A DNA stretch of 64,000 bases. Source: WJMD01 sp964596015 (GTDB lineage: Bacteria; Joyebacterota; Joyebacteria; Joyebacterales; Joyebacteraceae). The position numbers were made by a program, and so were the translations under genes. The notes below the pieces were generated by a model that saw nothing but the letters and a program-made list of their open reading frames with translations, was not told the DNA's origin and did no database searches. The stretch lies in contig CAZQSB010000008.1 of the NCBI GenBank assembly GCA_964596015.1, forward strand, positions 1-64,000, in the 5' to 3' direction. Shown piece after piece: positions 41,286 to 50,375 of the stretch; positions within the stretch are counted from its first letter, which is position 1, and every line of letters begins with the position of its first letter.

Positions 41286-42635
41286 GTGAAGAAGATCATC
41301 GAGAAGGCGGCCGCGCGAGGTGCGACGAGCTCGGAGGTCTTCCTTCTGTCGTCGCTCACGACCTCCGTCGAGTTCGAGACCTCGAGGCTCAAGAACATCT
41401 CGCACACCGAAGAGACCGGGGCGGCGCTCCGCCTCGTGGCCGACGGTCGCGTCGGGTTCGCGACCACGACCAGGCTCGACGACGTCGACCGGCTGGTCGA
41501 CAACGCGCTCACGACGGCGGCGCTCGGCGAGACCGCCGACCACGCCTTCGCCGGCCCCGCGGAGCTGGCGAGCCCCGACGTGGACGATCCCGCCGTGAGA
41601 CAGCTCTCGCTCGAGGCGATGGTGGAGACCGCCGGTCGCGCGGTCGAGAAGATCAAGTCGTACGAGAAGAAGATCAACGTCGAGACCAGCACCACTCGCG
41701 ACATTCAGGAGGTCACGGTGCTGACCTCGGAAGGGTTCGAAGGGTCGTTCTCCAGAACCGTGTACGAGCACGGCGTCGGCGGCCGCCTCATCGAGGGTGA
41801 GAACCTGCTTCACGTGTGGGAGCATCACGCCGGCACGACCGCCGGCTTCGATCACGACGCCATGGCCGACGAGGTCATCGAGACCACGAAGAAGGGGCGG
41901 AAGAACACCTCGGCCTCGAACGGACCCGCCACGGTCGTCTTCACGCCGAGAGCGCTCATCGACGTTCTCATGACGCTCCATCTCGGTCTCAACGGCTCGA
42001 CGGTCGAGCGGGGCATTTCGCCGCTCGCCGGCAAGCTCGGTGAGACCGTCTTCGACGAGAGGATCACCATCGTCGACGACGGGCTGATGGACGGGGGATT
42101 CGGCTCGGCGTCGTTCGACGACGAGGGGACACCGATGAGTCGGACGCCGCTCGTCGAGAACGGCCGCGTGGTGAGCTACTTCACCGACCGCCGGACCGCC
42201 GGGAGGCTGGACCATCCCGCGACCGGCAACGGGCTCAGAGTGAAGCGGCTGGTTCAGACCAAGCAGCTCTCCAAAGCGCCGTCGCCCGAGATCACGAACT
42301 GGTCCATCCCGGGGGGCGAGACGCCGCTCGATGAGCTCATCGGCGGCATCAAGGACGGCATCGTCGTCGACAGCATCATGGGGATCCTCATGAGCAACCT
42401 CATGGCCGGAGACTTCTCGGGCAACATCGCGCTCGGGTTCAGGATCAGGGACGGCGAGTACGCCGGTCGCGTCAAGGACGCGATGGTCGCCGGCAACATC
42501 TACCGGCTGTTCCGCGACAAGGTCGTCGCGCTCTCGAAGGACGTCAGGCAGGTGGGCCTCCTCGGAGGGATCGGAAGCCACGTGCTGCCGTACGTCGTCA
42601 TGAAGGACGTGATGATCTCGTCCAAGACAGGGTAG
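41286..42635 (+). CDS. tldE: TldE/PmbA, partner of TldD
   Basis: 449 residues; GTG 41286 lies eight bases after GGAGG, better than the in-frame GTG 41277 inside the ribosome site. The protein follows the PmbA/TldE pattern (SVEFETSRLKNISHTEETGA, ...GLNGSTVERGISPLAGKLGE, ...FDDEGTPMSRTPLVENGRV, final GLLGGIGSHVLPYVVMKDV) and lacks HExxxH, as the non-catalytic partner should. One base separates it from tldD. Confidence 0.93.
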   Translation: MKKIIEKAAARGATSSEVFLLSSLTTSVEFETSRLKNISHTEETGAALRLVADGRVGFATTTRLDDVDRLVDNALTTAALGETADHAFAGPAELASPDVDDPAVRQLSLEAMVETAGRAVEKIKSYEKKINVETSTTRDIQEVTVLTSEGFEGSFSRTVYEHGVGGRLIEGENLLHVWEHHAGTTAGFDHDAMADEVIETTKKGRKNTSASNGPATVVFTPRALIDVLMTLHLGLNGSTVERGISPLAGKLGETVFDERITIVDDGLMDGGFGSASFDDEGTPMSRTPLVENGRVVSYFTDRRTAGRLDHPATGNGLRVKRLVQTKQLSKAPSPEITNWSIPGGETPLDELIGGIKDGIVVDSIMGILMSNLMAGDFSGNIALGFRIRDGEYAGRVKDAMVAGNIYRLFRDKVVALSKDVRQVGLLGGIGSHVLPYVVMKDVMISSKTG

Positions 42636-42676
42636 GGCGTCTCGGGCGACCGCGGGGCCATCATCTGCCACCGAAC

Positions 42677-42712
42677 AGCGAAACGGGGCGCCGAAAGGCG
42701 CCCCGCTTCGCT
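42677..42712. terminator. bidirectional terminator between tldE and the sulfotransferase
   Basis: CGGGGCGCC-GAAA-GGCGCCCCG with an outer AGCGAA/TTCGCT extension gives a 15-bp stem with one mismatch and a stable GAAA loop, between convergent genes. Confidence 0.85.
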
Positions 42713-42747
42713 TCATGTCGCGACCGACGACCTGGTCGGCCGTGAGC

Positions 42748-43641
42748 CTACGCCTGGTCGGTCGTGTATCCCAGTCGACGAAGCAGCTCGCCGGCGATGC
42801 GCTCCTCGGGGGGGGTGAGCGGTCTGGGCTCGATCTTCGAGGTACGGCGCGCCAGCCGCGCCGACGCGAACCGGTGAACCTCGTCGGCGGGTTTGAGACC
42901 GAGGAAGCTCTCGATGCGGGACATGGTTCCCACCGGCTCGTCCAGCAGCTCGGTGTACGTGAGACCCAGGGAACGATCCGAAGCACCTTCGAGGAAACTG
43001 AGCGCGGCGTCGACAGAGACGCGCCACTCCAGGAGCCCTTTCAGGAAGTCGGTCGAGCAGAGGTCGGGAAGTTCGCGGTAGTCTTCCCGCGCTCTGCAGT
43101 ACTCCACGAGCCGGGCCCACTTGTAGTCCCCGTTCCCGTACCACGCTCCCTCGTCGGCCATTCGCTCGATCGACCTCGCGACCTCGAGCCCGTTCCGGAG
43201 AATGTGGATGTAGCGGGCGTCCGGGAAGATCGCGTCGAGGAACTCCAGACGGAAGTTGTTCGCCGGGAGCTTCTCCACGAGAACCTGTGCGTCGAGGGCG
43301 CGCGTCTCGCAGTAGAAGAGGCTGTGGAGGCGGCCTGACCTCGCGGGATCGACGTCCGATCGTCCCAGTTCGAGCCTGCCCCCGTGCTCCGCGGCCCGGG
43401 GAGACCAGATGTCGGTTTCCGGGTACGAGGCCGTCCAGAGATGTCTCGGCTCATTCAGGTACGCGACATCAGGATGACGCCCCAGCGCGCTTCCGAGCAC
43501 CGTCGTCCCGGACCGGCCGCAGCCGACGATGAACACCGGACGCAAGACCTCGCGGCGCGCGCCGAACAGGGACGCGAGCCTGCAGCCTCGTCTTTTCAGC
43601 GTTATCAGAGCGCCGCGGGGAGGCGTTTCTCCGCCAGGCAT
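42748..43641 (-). CDS. PAPS-dependent sulfotransferase family protein
   Basis: 297 residues. The 5'-phosphosulfate loop FIVGCGRSGTTVLGSAL is near residue 37, and the 3'-phosphate strand PDARYIHILRNGLEVARSIE near residue 140, both as in the Sulfotransfer_1/3 families. Acceptors may be lipids, polysaccharides or proteins; none is evident. It is a single gene with its own promoter, between terminators. Confidence 0.85.
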   Translation of the reverse strand: MPGGETPPRGALITLKRRGCRLASLFGARREVLRPVFIVGCGRSGTTVLGSALGRHPDVAYLNEPRHLWTASYPETDIWSPRAAEHGGRLELGRSDVDPARSGRLHSLFYCETRALDAQVLVEKLPANNFRLEFLDAIFPDARYIHILRNGLEVARSIERMADEGAWYGNGDYKWARLVEYCRAREDYRELPDLCSTDFLKGLLEWRVSVDAALSFLEGASDRSLGLTYTELLDEPVGTMSRIESFLGLKPADEVHRFASARLARRTSKIEPRPLTPPEERIAGELLRRLGYTTDQA

Positions 43642-43658
43642 TCCGTTCTTCTCCCGTT

Positions 43659-43703
43659 GAGGTTCGAACCTCTATTCTAACCCGCGCCCCCCGGGCCGCT
43701 CAA
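43659..43703 (-). promoter_or_regulatory. promoter and palindromic operator candidate of the sulfotransferase gene
   Basis: On the minus strand TTGAGC (43698-43703) and TAGAAT (43674-43679) are 18 bases apart. The perfect 14-bp palindrome GAGGTTCGAACCTC (43659-43672) lies exactly over the expected start of transcription, a typical repressor position. Confidence 0.5.
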
Positions 43704-43715
43704 GCGCCAACCTGT

Positions 43716-43743
43716 TTGACCCCGCCGCTGAACGTGGTAACGT
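43716..43743 (+). promoter_or_regulatory. weak promoter for the DUF2207 gene
   Basis: TTGACC (43716-43721) and TAACGT (43738-43743) with a 16-base spacer, divergent from the sulfotransferase promoter. Confidence 0.35.
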
Positions 43744-43856
43744 AGCCGCGACAAGGCAGCCCCGGCGCGGGCCCGCGGGTCCGCATGCCGTGACATGGTC
43801 ACCCCGGCGCCTGCCACAGACGTTCCATCCCAGGAAGGAATCCCCGGAGGACCGCC

Positions 43857-45752
43857 ATGAGGAAAGCACTCGTTCTGGTTCTCGTCTCGACAGCGCTCGT
43901 CGTAGCGCTCGCCACCGGAGCGGGCGCCGAGAGCTACTGGTTCCCCGAGGTCGACATCGAAGTGACAGTCCGCGAGGACGGGAGCTTCGAGTACAGAGAG
44001 GAGCGGACATACGCCTTCGACGGCGACTTCACGTTCGCCTTCTACCGAGTGATGAAGGAACGCCTCGCCGCCGGCGGCCAGGTCGACATCACCGATTTCG
44101 AGATCAGCGAGAACGGCCGCCCGCTCGAGCGGCGTCCGGCCCACGAGATCGACCAGGACCGTGTGCCGGGAACCTATTGGGTGGACTACTACCACGAGGG
44201 AAATTCGGCCTACGCGAAGTGGTTCTACCGCGCGGACGATGAGCAGCGGACGTTCTCCATCTCGTATGTCGTTCACGACGCGGTGACCGTCTACGACGAC
44301 CACGCGCAGCTCTACTGGAAGTTCATCGCGGGCAACTGGGAGGTCCCGACGCGCCGCGTGACCGGGACCGTCCATCTGCCCGACGGAGCGTCGCGGGACG
44401 AGGTCAGGGCCTGGCTTCATGCGGTCCTCACGAGCGAGTACCAGATAGTCGACGGCCGCACCATCCGCTTCGAGGTCGACGATCTGCCGCCCGGCCGGTT
44501 CGTCGAGATGCGTATCCTCTTCCCGCCCGAGCTCGTTCCGGAGGCGACCGAGCGGGTCTCAGGCGAGATCTGGGATGAGGCGTACGCCGAGGAGGCCGAG
44601 TGGGTGGAGGAGGCCAACGAGAGACGCCGTCGCGCCCAGCAGGCCCTCGCGGACCTGCAGCGGAGGCGTCGGGCGGCGCTGCCGCTCTCGATCGCCGTGG
44701 CGGTGGTGGCCCTGGCGGTCTGGGGCGGGCTTTTTGCGAAGTACGGCCGCGAGCATCGTGTGCGCTTCGACGGGGAGTACTTCCGCGATCTGCCCTCGGA
44801 GCGGCCGCCCGCCGAGGTCGGATATCTCATGCGGTCGGGCGACGTCAACGCGGCCGACATGGTGGCGACCATCATGGACCTCGCCAGGCGCGGCTACTTC
44901 GCCATCCGCGAGGAACAGCAGACCGACAGGAGTCTTCTGGAGCGGCTCGGCGGAACGCCGGAGTACGACTACGTCATCGAGTGGAAGAAGCGGGACCTCT
45001 CGGAACTGAACGACTACGAGAAGAGCCTGGTCATGTTCCTCTTCTCCTCAACTGCCGCGCGCGGGAACGAGCTGTCGCTCCACGCCTTCAAGAAGGACGC
45101 TCAGCGGCATTCGACCGAGTTCCACCGGTGGTTCGCGAAATGGCGGAAGAAGGTCGTGAAGCGCACCAGGAGTGAGGGGCTTCTCGAGAAGAGGAGCTCG
45201 CAGATGATGATCGTCTCGATGGTCGTTGGCTTCCTCTGCATCGGCGCAGGCGTCGCCATCGCCGCGTACGCCGAGACGCCGTTCGGGCTCATCGCCATGC
45301 TCGGAGGGTTCGCCGTAGTCCCGCTCTCGGCTCTCATCAAGCGGCGGAGCCCCGAAGCGGGCCTCGAGTTCAGGAAGTGGCGGGCGCTCAAGCGGTATCT
45401 CAGGCACTTCTCGAAACTCGACGAGGCTCCGCCCGGGTCGCTGGTTCTGTGGGAGCACTTCCTCGTCTACGCCGTGACATTCGGCGTGGCCAAGGAGGTC
45501 CTGAAGGCTCTCGAACGGTATCTGCCCGCCATGGAGCAGGCCTCGGGCCGCACGTTCGCGGCCGGCTGGTACGCCGCAGCGGCCGGTCGAGGCGCAGGAG
45601 GCTTCGGCGAGGGGCTCTCCGGTCTCGCGGAAGGCATGTCCAGCATGGTGGCCGTGGCCGGAAGCGCCATGAGCACGGCCAGCGGCACCGGCGGCGGTGG
45701 CACCGGCGGTGGAGGAGGCGGCGGCGGGGGAGGCGGCGGCGGCGCCGGCTAG
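43857..45752 (+). CDS. DUF2207 family membrane protein
   Basis: 631 residues from ATG 43857. Signal peptide to about GAGAE, then the extracytoplasmic DUF2207 beta domain: VDIEVTVREDGSFEYREER and FYRVMKERLAAGG. A coiled stretch precedes TM1 (PLSIAVAVVALAVWGGLFA, ~275-293); a cytoplasmic part and two further helices (near 455 and 475) follow. The protein ends in a poly-Gly tail (GTGGGGTGGGGGGG...) like many DUF2207 members, where it may help membrane association. Function of the family is unknown. Confidence 0.85.
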   Translation: MRKALVLVLVSTALVVALATGAGAESYWFPEVDIEVTVREDGSFEYREERTYAFDGDFTFAFYRVMKERLAAGGQVDITDFEISENGRPLERRPAHEIDQDRVPGTYWVDYYHEGNSAYAKWFYRADDEQRTFSISYVVHDAVTVYDDHAQLYWKFIAGNWEVPTRRVTGTVHLPDGASRDEVRAWLHAVLTSEYQIVDGRTIRFEVDDLPPGRFVEMRILFPPELVPEATERVSGEIWDEAYAEEAEWVEEANERRRRAQQALADLQRRRRAALPLSIAVAVVALAVWGGLFAKYGREHRVRFDGEYFRDLPSERPPAEVGYLMRSGDVNAADMVATIMDLARRGYFAIREEQQTDRSLLERLGGTPEYDYVIEWKKRDLSELNDYEKSLVMFLFSSTAARGNELSLHAFKKDAQRHSTEFHRWFAKWRKKVVKRTRSEGLLEKRSSQMMIVSMVVGFLCIGAGVAIAAYAETPFGLIAMLGGFAVVPLSALIKRRSPEAGLEFRKWRALKRYLRHFSKLDEAPPGSLVLWEHFLVYAVTFGVAKEVLKALERYLPAMEQASGRTFAAGWYAAAAGRGAGGFGEGLSGLAEGMSSMVAVAGSAMSTASGTGGGGTGGGGGGGGGGGGGAG

Positions 45753-45762
45753 GAGGTGCTCC

Positions 45763-46194
45763 TTGGAGGGACGCCCACCTTACAGCGAGATCGAGCACAC
45801 GGCCGACATCGGCTTCGAACTCGAGGCGGCAAGCCGCACGGCCGCGTTCGAGGCGGCCGCGCTCGCGATGTTCGACCTCATGGTCGACCTCGACGGCGTC
45901 GGTGACGACTGGTCGGGCACGCTCCAGGCTTCGGGAGAGGCCGGCGATCTCGAGAACCTCATGGTGCGATGGCTGTCCGAGCTTCTCTATCTTCATGACG
46001 ATGAGGGTATCGTCGTCCGGTCGGTGTCGATCGTGCGTCTCGACGACGGCGGTGTCGAGGCCGAACTCCGCGGCGAGCCGCTTGACCCTTCGCGACACGA
46101 TGTCCGCTCGGAGGTCAAGGCCGCGACCTACCACGGGCTCTCTGTCGTAGAAGAGGGCGGGCGGTGGCGCGTACGGGTCATCTTCGACACGTGA
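45763..46194 (+). CDS. archease
   Basis: 143 residues from TTG 45763, four bases after AGGAGGTG, so the rare start is well supported. The N-terminal YSEIEHTADIGFELEA is the archease signature, with the metal-binding His/Asp in EHTADIG; the C-terminal VKAATYHGLSV carries the second conserved site. Archease activates RtcB by helping its guanylylation and turnover. The rtcB gene follows 14 bases later, so the pair forms a functional unit. Confidence 0.92.
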   Translation: MEGRPPYSEIEHTADIGFELEAASRTAAFEAAALAMFDLMVDLDGVGDDWSGTLQASGEAGDLENLMVRWLSELLYLHDDEGIVVRSVSIVRLDDGGVEAELRGEPLDPSRHDVRSEVKAATYHGLSVVEEGGRWRVRVIFDT

Positions 46195-46208
46195 CGGGAG
46201 ACGGAAGA

Positions 46209-47660
46209 GTGACTTCATCGAAGATCGAGCTCAGGCGACTGAACGAATACACGTGGGAGATCCCGAAGACCGGCGGCATGCGGGTTCCGGGGATCATCTA
46301 CGCCGACGACCGTCTCATGGAGCACATCAGGACGGAGAAGAGCCCGGAGCAGGTCGCGAACGTCGCGCACCTTCCCGGCATCGTGGGTCGCTCGATGGCG
46401 ATGCCGGACATTCACTGGGGATACGGGTTTCCCATCGGCGGCGTCGCGGCGACCGACCCCGCGGACGGCGGCGTCGTGTCGCCCGGAGGCGTGGGCTACG
46501 ACATCAACTGCGGGGTGCGGCTGGTGACCTCGCGCATCAGCGAGGCCGACGCGAGGAAGAGGATCGACGCCCTCGTCGACCGATTGTTCGAAGACGTGCC
46601 GGCGGGAGTGGGCTCGAGCGGCGCCATCGGCAAGCTGGGACGCGGCGACCTCGAGAGAGTGGTCGTCGAGGGCTCGGGCTGGGCCGTGGCGAAGGGCTAC
46701 GGCTCGGAATCGGACCTGGAGCGCACCGAAGAGAACGGGCGGATGACCGGAGCGGACCCCGGCGCCCTCTCGGACCGCGCCATCAAGCGGGGTCTCGACC
46801 AGGTCGGAACACTCGGCTCCGGGAACCACTTTCTCGAACTGGGTGTCGTCGACGAGGTCTACGACGAGCGAACGGGGGAGCATTTCGGTCTCGCGAAGGG
46901 CGACGTCACCGTCATGGTGCACTCGGGCTCCCGCGGGCTCGGCTACCAGGTCTGCGACGACTCGCTCGAGGTGATGCAGCGGGCCGTGTCCAACTACGGC
47001 ATCGAGCTTCCCGACAGACAGCTTGCGTGCGCGCCGGTGGAATCGCCCGAGGGTCGCCGGTATCTCGCGGCGATGGCCTGCGCGGCCAACTACGCCTGGG
47101 CCAACCGGCAGGTCATGATGGCGCTGGCCATGCGAGCCGTCGCCTCGGTGCTGGACTCCACGCCTGAGGATCTCGGCATGAGGCTTCTCTACGACGTCTG
47201 CCACAACATCGCGAAGCTCGAATCCCACGCCGTGGACGGCCGGGAGCGAAGGCTCTGCGTCCATCGGAAGGGCGCCACCCGGGCGTTCCCGCCCGGCCAT
47301 GAGGGCGTCCCGGCGGACTTCCGCGACGTCGGGCAGCCCGTCCTGATTCCCGGCGACATGGGCCGACACTCGTTCGTGTGCGCGGGGACCGAGGAGGCGT
47401 ACAGGGAGACGTTCGGGAGCACTTGTCACGGGGCCGGGCGAGTCCTCTCGCGGTCGAAGGCGCGGAAGAGCGAGGGCCGGAACCTGAAGGAAGAACTCCG
47501 GAAGATGGGCATCGCCGTGAGAGCGACCGGCAAGGGCACTCTGGCGGAGGAGATGCCCCGCGCCTACAAGGACGTTGCGGACGTCGTCGGCGTCGTCGAG
47601 AAGGCCGGACTCGCCAGGAAGGTGGCGCGTCTCAGGCCCATCGGAGTGGTGAAGGGATAG
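46209..47660 (+). CDS. rtcB: RNA-splicing ligase RtcB
   Basis: 483 residues from GTG 46209, with GGGAGACGGAAGA upstream. Typical RtcB motifs: HLPGIVGRSMAMPDIHWGYG, GGVGYDINCGVRL with the Mn ligand Cys, LGSGNHFLEL, HSGSRGLG, RKGATRA, and STCHGAGRVLSRSKA, whose His is the guanylylation site. RtcB joins 2',3'-cyclic phosphate or 3'-phosphate RNA ends to 5'-OH ends in tRNA splicing or RNA repair, using GTP and manganese. Confidence 0.96.
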   Translation: MTSSKIELRRLNEYTWEIPKTGGMRVPGIIYADDRLMEHIRTEKSPEQVANVAHLPGIVGRSMAMPDIHWGYGFPIGGVAATDPADGGVVSPGGVGYDINCGVRLVTSRISEADARKRIDALVDRLFEDVPAGVGSSGAIGKLGRGDLERVVVEGSGWAVAKGYGSESDLERTEENGRMTGADPGALSDRAIKRGLDQVGTLGSGNHFLELGVVDEVYDERTGEHFGLAKGDVTVMVHSGSRGLGYQVCDDSLEVMQRAVSNYGIELPDRQLACAPVESPEGRRYLAAMACAANYAWANRQVMMALAMRAVASVLDSTPEDLGMRLLYDVCHNIAKLESHAVDGRERRLCVHRKGATRAFPPGHEGVPADFRDVGQPVLIPGDMGRHSFVCAGTEEAYRETFGSTCHGAGRVLSRSKARKSEGRNLKEELRKMGIAVRATGKGTLAEEMPRAYKDVADVVGVVEKAGLARKVARLRPIGVVKG

Positions 47661-47669
47661 CGGAGAGTC

Positions 47670-49385
47670 GTGAAGAACCTCGAGATAGCCGGCATCTTCG
47701 AACAGATGGCGGACGTCATGGAGATCAAGGGCGGCGAGCCCTTTCGCGCGAGCGCGTACCGGCGCGCCGCTCGCGTCCTGACGGACCTTCCCGAGGACGT
47801 CGCCGACGTCGCGCGCGAAGGGAGACTCACGGAGCTCGCCGGCGTCGGCAAGGGTACGGCTCAGAAGATCGAAGAGTACCTCGAGACCGGCGCGGTCTCC
47901 GCGTTCGCGGAGGAGATGGAGAGCGTGCCGGAGGGCCTTCTGGAGCTTCTGGCCGTTCCCGGCCTCGGTCCGAAGACGATCGGGCTCCTGTGGAAGGAAC
48001 TCGGCGTCCGCTCTCTCAAGGACCTCCGGCGCGAGCTTCGTCGGGACGCGATCCAGGAGCTCCCCGGACTGGGACAGAAGAAGGTCGAGAACATCGAGGC
48101 CGGGGTGAGGGCCTATCTCTCGCGTTCCGGGCGTTCGACGCTCGGCTCGATGCTCCCGTCGGCAGAATCGATGCTCGCCGACCTCCGGGAATCCGGCGCC
48201 GTGCTCTCAGCGGACCTCGCCGGGTCCGTCCGTCGAGGACGCGAGACCATCGGCGACATCGACATCCTCGCCGCCAGCAACCGGCCGCGCGAGGTGATCG
48301 ACGCCTTCACCGGCCTCTCCGCCGTGGAGGAAGTGCTCGCGGCGGGCGGCACGAAGGCCAGCGTGCGCATCGGCGGAGCGGTCCAGGTCGATCTCCGCGT
48401 CGTCGAGCCGTCGTCGTACGGCGCCGCCCTTCTCTACTTCACGGGCTCGAAGGACCACAACGTCCATCTCCGGGGGCTCGCCCAGGAGCGGGGCGCGAAG
48501 CTGAACGAGTACGGTCTCACAAAGGGCGAAAGGACGCTGGCCGCGAGGACGGAAGAGGCGGTGTACCACAAGCTGGGGCTTGAGTTCATCCCGCCCGAGC
48601 TCAGAGAGGACCGCGGCGAGATCGAGGCGGCGGCCGAGGACGAGCTTCCGGAGCTCATCGAGCTCACGGACATCCGCGGCGACCTTCACGTTCACTCCGA
48701 CTGGAGCGACGGCCTGGCGAGCATCGAGGAGATGGCGCGGGCGGCCAAGGCGCGCGGCTACTCGTACGTCGCCGTCACCGACCACAGTCGCTCGCTCGGC
48801 ATAGCGCACGGTCTCTCGGTCGAGCGGCTCGCGGAGCAGCGCGAGGAGATCGAGAACGTCAACCTGCGTCTGAAGGGCATCCGCGTCCTCGCCGGGACGG
48901 AGGTCGACATCCTGTCCGACGGGTCGATCGACTTTCCGGATGACGAGCTGGAGAAGCTCGACATCGTCGTCGCATCCGTCCACAGCGGCTTCAACCAGTC
49001 CGAGGACAGGATCACCGGCAGGATCGTCTCGGCCATCGAGAACCCGCACGTCGACATCATCGCGCACCCCACCGGTCGCCTGCTCGAGACGAGGCAGGCC
49101 TACGCCGTGGACCTCGACAGGGTCTTCGAGGCCGCGGCGGACGCCGGCACCGCGCTCGAGATCAACGCTCATCATCAGCGACTCGATCTGAACGACGTCG
49201 CCGCCAGGCGCGCCGTGCAGCTCGGCGCGACGCTCGTCATCAACACCGATTCTCACCACGCAGACCAGCTGTGGTCGATGGAACTGGGTGTCGTGACCGC
49301 TCGCAGGGGGTGGGTCGAGGCGACAAGCGTTCTGAACACACTGACGACCTCGAAGCTCCTGAGGCGTCTCTCGGCGGGACGCTGA
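47670..49385 (+). CDS. polX: PolX family DNA polymerase with PHP exonuclease domain
   Basis: 571 residues, standard length. An N-terminal HhH/8-kDa region (LAGVGKGTAQKIEEYLETG, VPGLGPKTI, LPGLGQKKVENIEAG) is followed by the nucleotidyltransferase palm (ADLAGSVRRGRETIGDIDIL, with the two catalytic Asp in GDIDIL). The C-terminal PHP domain starts DLHVHSDWSDG and includes VTDHSRSL, GTEVDIL and HPTGRLL. Bacterial PolX works in base-excision repair gap filling with 3'-5' exonuclease/AP-endonuclease activity. It starts nine bases after rtcB. Confidence 0.95.
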   Translation: MKNLEIAGIFEQMADVMEIKGGEPFRASAYRRAARVLTDLPEDVADVAREGRLTELAGVGKGTAQKIEEYLETGAVSAFAEEMESVPEGLLELLAVPGLGPKTIGLLWKELGVRSLKDLRRELRRDAIQELPGLGQKKVENIEAGVRAYLSRSGRSTLGSMLPSAESMLADLRESGAVLSADLAGSVRRGRETIGDIDILAASNRPREVIDAFTGLSAVEEVLAAGGTKASVRIGGAVQVDLRVVEPSSYGAALLYFTGSKDHNVHLRGLAQERGAKLNEYGLTKGERTLAARTEEAVYHKLGLEFIPPELREDRGEIEAAAEDELPELIELTDIRGDLHVHSDWSDGLASIEEMARAAKARGYSYVAVTDHSRSLGIAHGLSVERLAEQREEIENVNLRLKGIRVLAGTEVDILSDGSIDFPDDELEKLDIVVASVHSGFNQSEDRITGRIVSAIENPHVDIIAHPTGRLLETRQAYAVDLDRVFEAAADAGTALEINAHHQRLDLNDVAARRAVQLGATLVINTDSHHADQLWSMELGVVTARRGWVEATSVLNTLTTSKLLRRLSAGR

Positions 49386-49551
49386 CGTCTCTGAGGGCGC
49401 CCTGACCCCGCCGCGGACGTCGCTGCGTGCCGCCGGGCCTTGCCACTTCGTTCCCGCCAGAATCCGCATCGGCGCGGGCTTTCAGGATGAACCACCTCGT
49501 GGCATGAATCTGGCAGATTGAATCATCGGTGAGGCGCTGCAATGTGTGCAC

Positions 49552-49580
49552 TTGACGCGTTCTGGCGATTGTGATAGCAT
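49552..49580 (+). promoter_or_regulatory. sigma-70-type promoter
   Basis: TTGACG (49552-49557) and TAGCAT (49575-49580), spacer 17, 68 bases before the GTG of the small exported protein and within an AT-rich stretch. Confidence 0.6.
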
Positions 49581-49647
49581 ATCGGTATAAAGGGATAGTA
49601 CAATCATCGGACACTGGTGCGGCAGAACCCGGAAGGGAAGGTGTGAC

Positions 49648-50277
49648 GTGCGGACTCTGAAAGCGCTCATCATAGGAATCACGGCCATCTTGCTTGGCGC
49701 GTCTCTGGCTGCTCCTCTTCACGCGGCCTCCGCGTGCGGGGCGACCGGAGTGGCCGTGGAGAACGACGACGGGACGTTCACCTACACGATCACGCTCGAT
49801 TGGGACTTCGCAGGTGTGGTGGTGCCGCAGCGGATCGTGCTGAAGCTCGAGCAGCTCGTCGAATGTCAGTACTACAATCCCGACGTCCCCATTCAGGCGA
49901 GTTACATCCAGCCCGGTTACGGCACGTCGATGGCCGCCGAGGGATGCCTCGATGTCTCCGGCGCTCCGTGCGGTGAGATCCAGTGGGTCGGCAGGATCGC
50001 GATGGAAGACCCCGACTGCTGGGTGCCGATGATCCACATCGCGTGGATCAACGACGGGGAGACGCGCGATTGCGAGGCCATCACGGCCGACACCGGCGTC
50101 TTCGAGTTCGACTCTTACGGCGCGCCGCTGCCTCCGTACGACTACTACGGGGTCATCGTCATGCGCGCGGGTGACTACTGCATCGAGTGCGACTACACCG
50201 GTCCGCTGCCCGACTGCAACATGTGGTCGCCGGTCGAGTCGAACAGCTGGGGGACCATCAAGTCGCTGTATCGCTGA
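49648..50277 (+). CDS. small exported protein with C-terminal SWGxIKxLYR motif
   Basis: 209 residues from GTG 49648 after GGAAGGGAAGG. Signal peptide ends near PLHAAS. The mature domain is a beta-rich, Cys-containing module (FTYTITLDWDFAGVVVPQRI; EDPDCWVPMIHIAWIND) that looks like an Ig or discoidin-type fold; four or more cysteines could pair. The last residues, NSWGTIKSLYR, match the end of two lipoproteins at 54372 and 55190 and an internal motif of the 2425-6590 paralogs. Function unknown. Confidence 0.65.
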   Translation: MRTLKALIIGITAILLGASLAAPLHAASACGATGVAVENDDGTFTYTITLDWDFAGVVVPQRIVLKLEQLVECQYYNPDVPIQASYIQPGYGTSMAAEGCLDVSGAPCGEIQWVGRIAMEDPDCWVPMIHIAWINDGETRDCEAITADTGVFEFDSYGAPLPPYDYYGVIVMRAGDYCIECDYTGPLPDCNMWSPVESNSWGTIKSLYR

Positions 50278-50295
50278 TCCGTGTATCGCTGATTC
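50267..50295 (+). repeat. 14-bp duplication across a stop codon
   Basis: TGTATCGCTGATCC (50267-50280) is repeated as TGTATCGCTGATTC (50282-50295); the first copy encodes the final Leu-Tyr-Arg and stop of the preceding gene. Confidence 0.7.
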
Positions 50296-50320
50296 GACAG
50301 ACGGCATCAGGAAGTGAATC

Positions 50321-50350
50321 GGGGGTGCTCCCGCAAAGGTGAGCACCCCC
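50321..50350. terminator. bidirectional terminator
   Basis: GGGGGTGCTC / GAGCACCCCC, perfect 10-bp stem with a 10-base loop and TTTCTC after it, between convergent genes. Confidence 0.85.
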
Positions 50351-50375
50351 TTTCTCGTACTCGCTGACGTCCCGG

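Noticed and set aside
43659..43672. GGTTCGAACC resembles the T-arm of a tRNA gene
   Set aside because: No acceptor, D or anticodon stems can be placed around it; it is a simple palindrome in a promoter.
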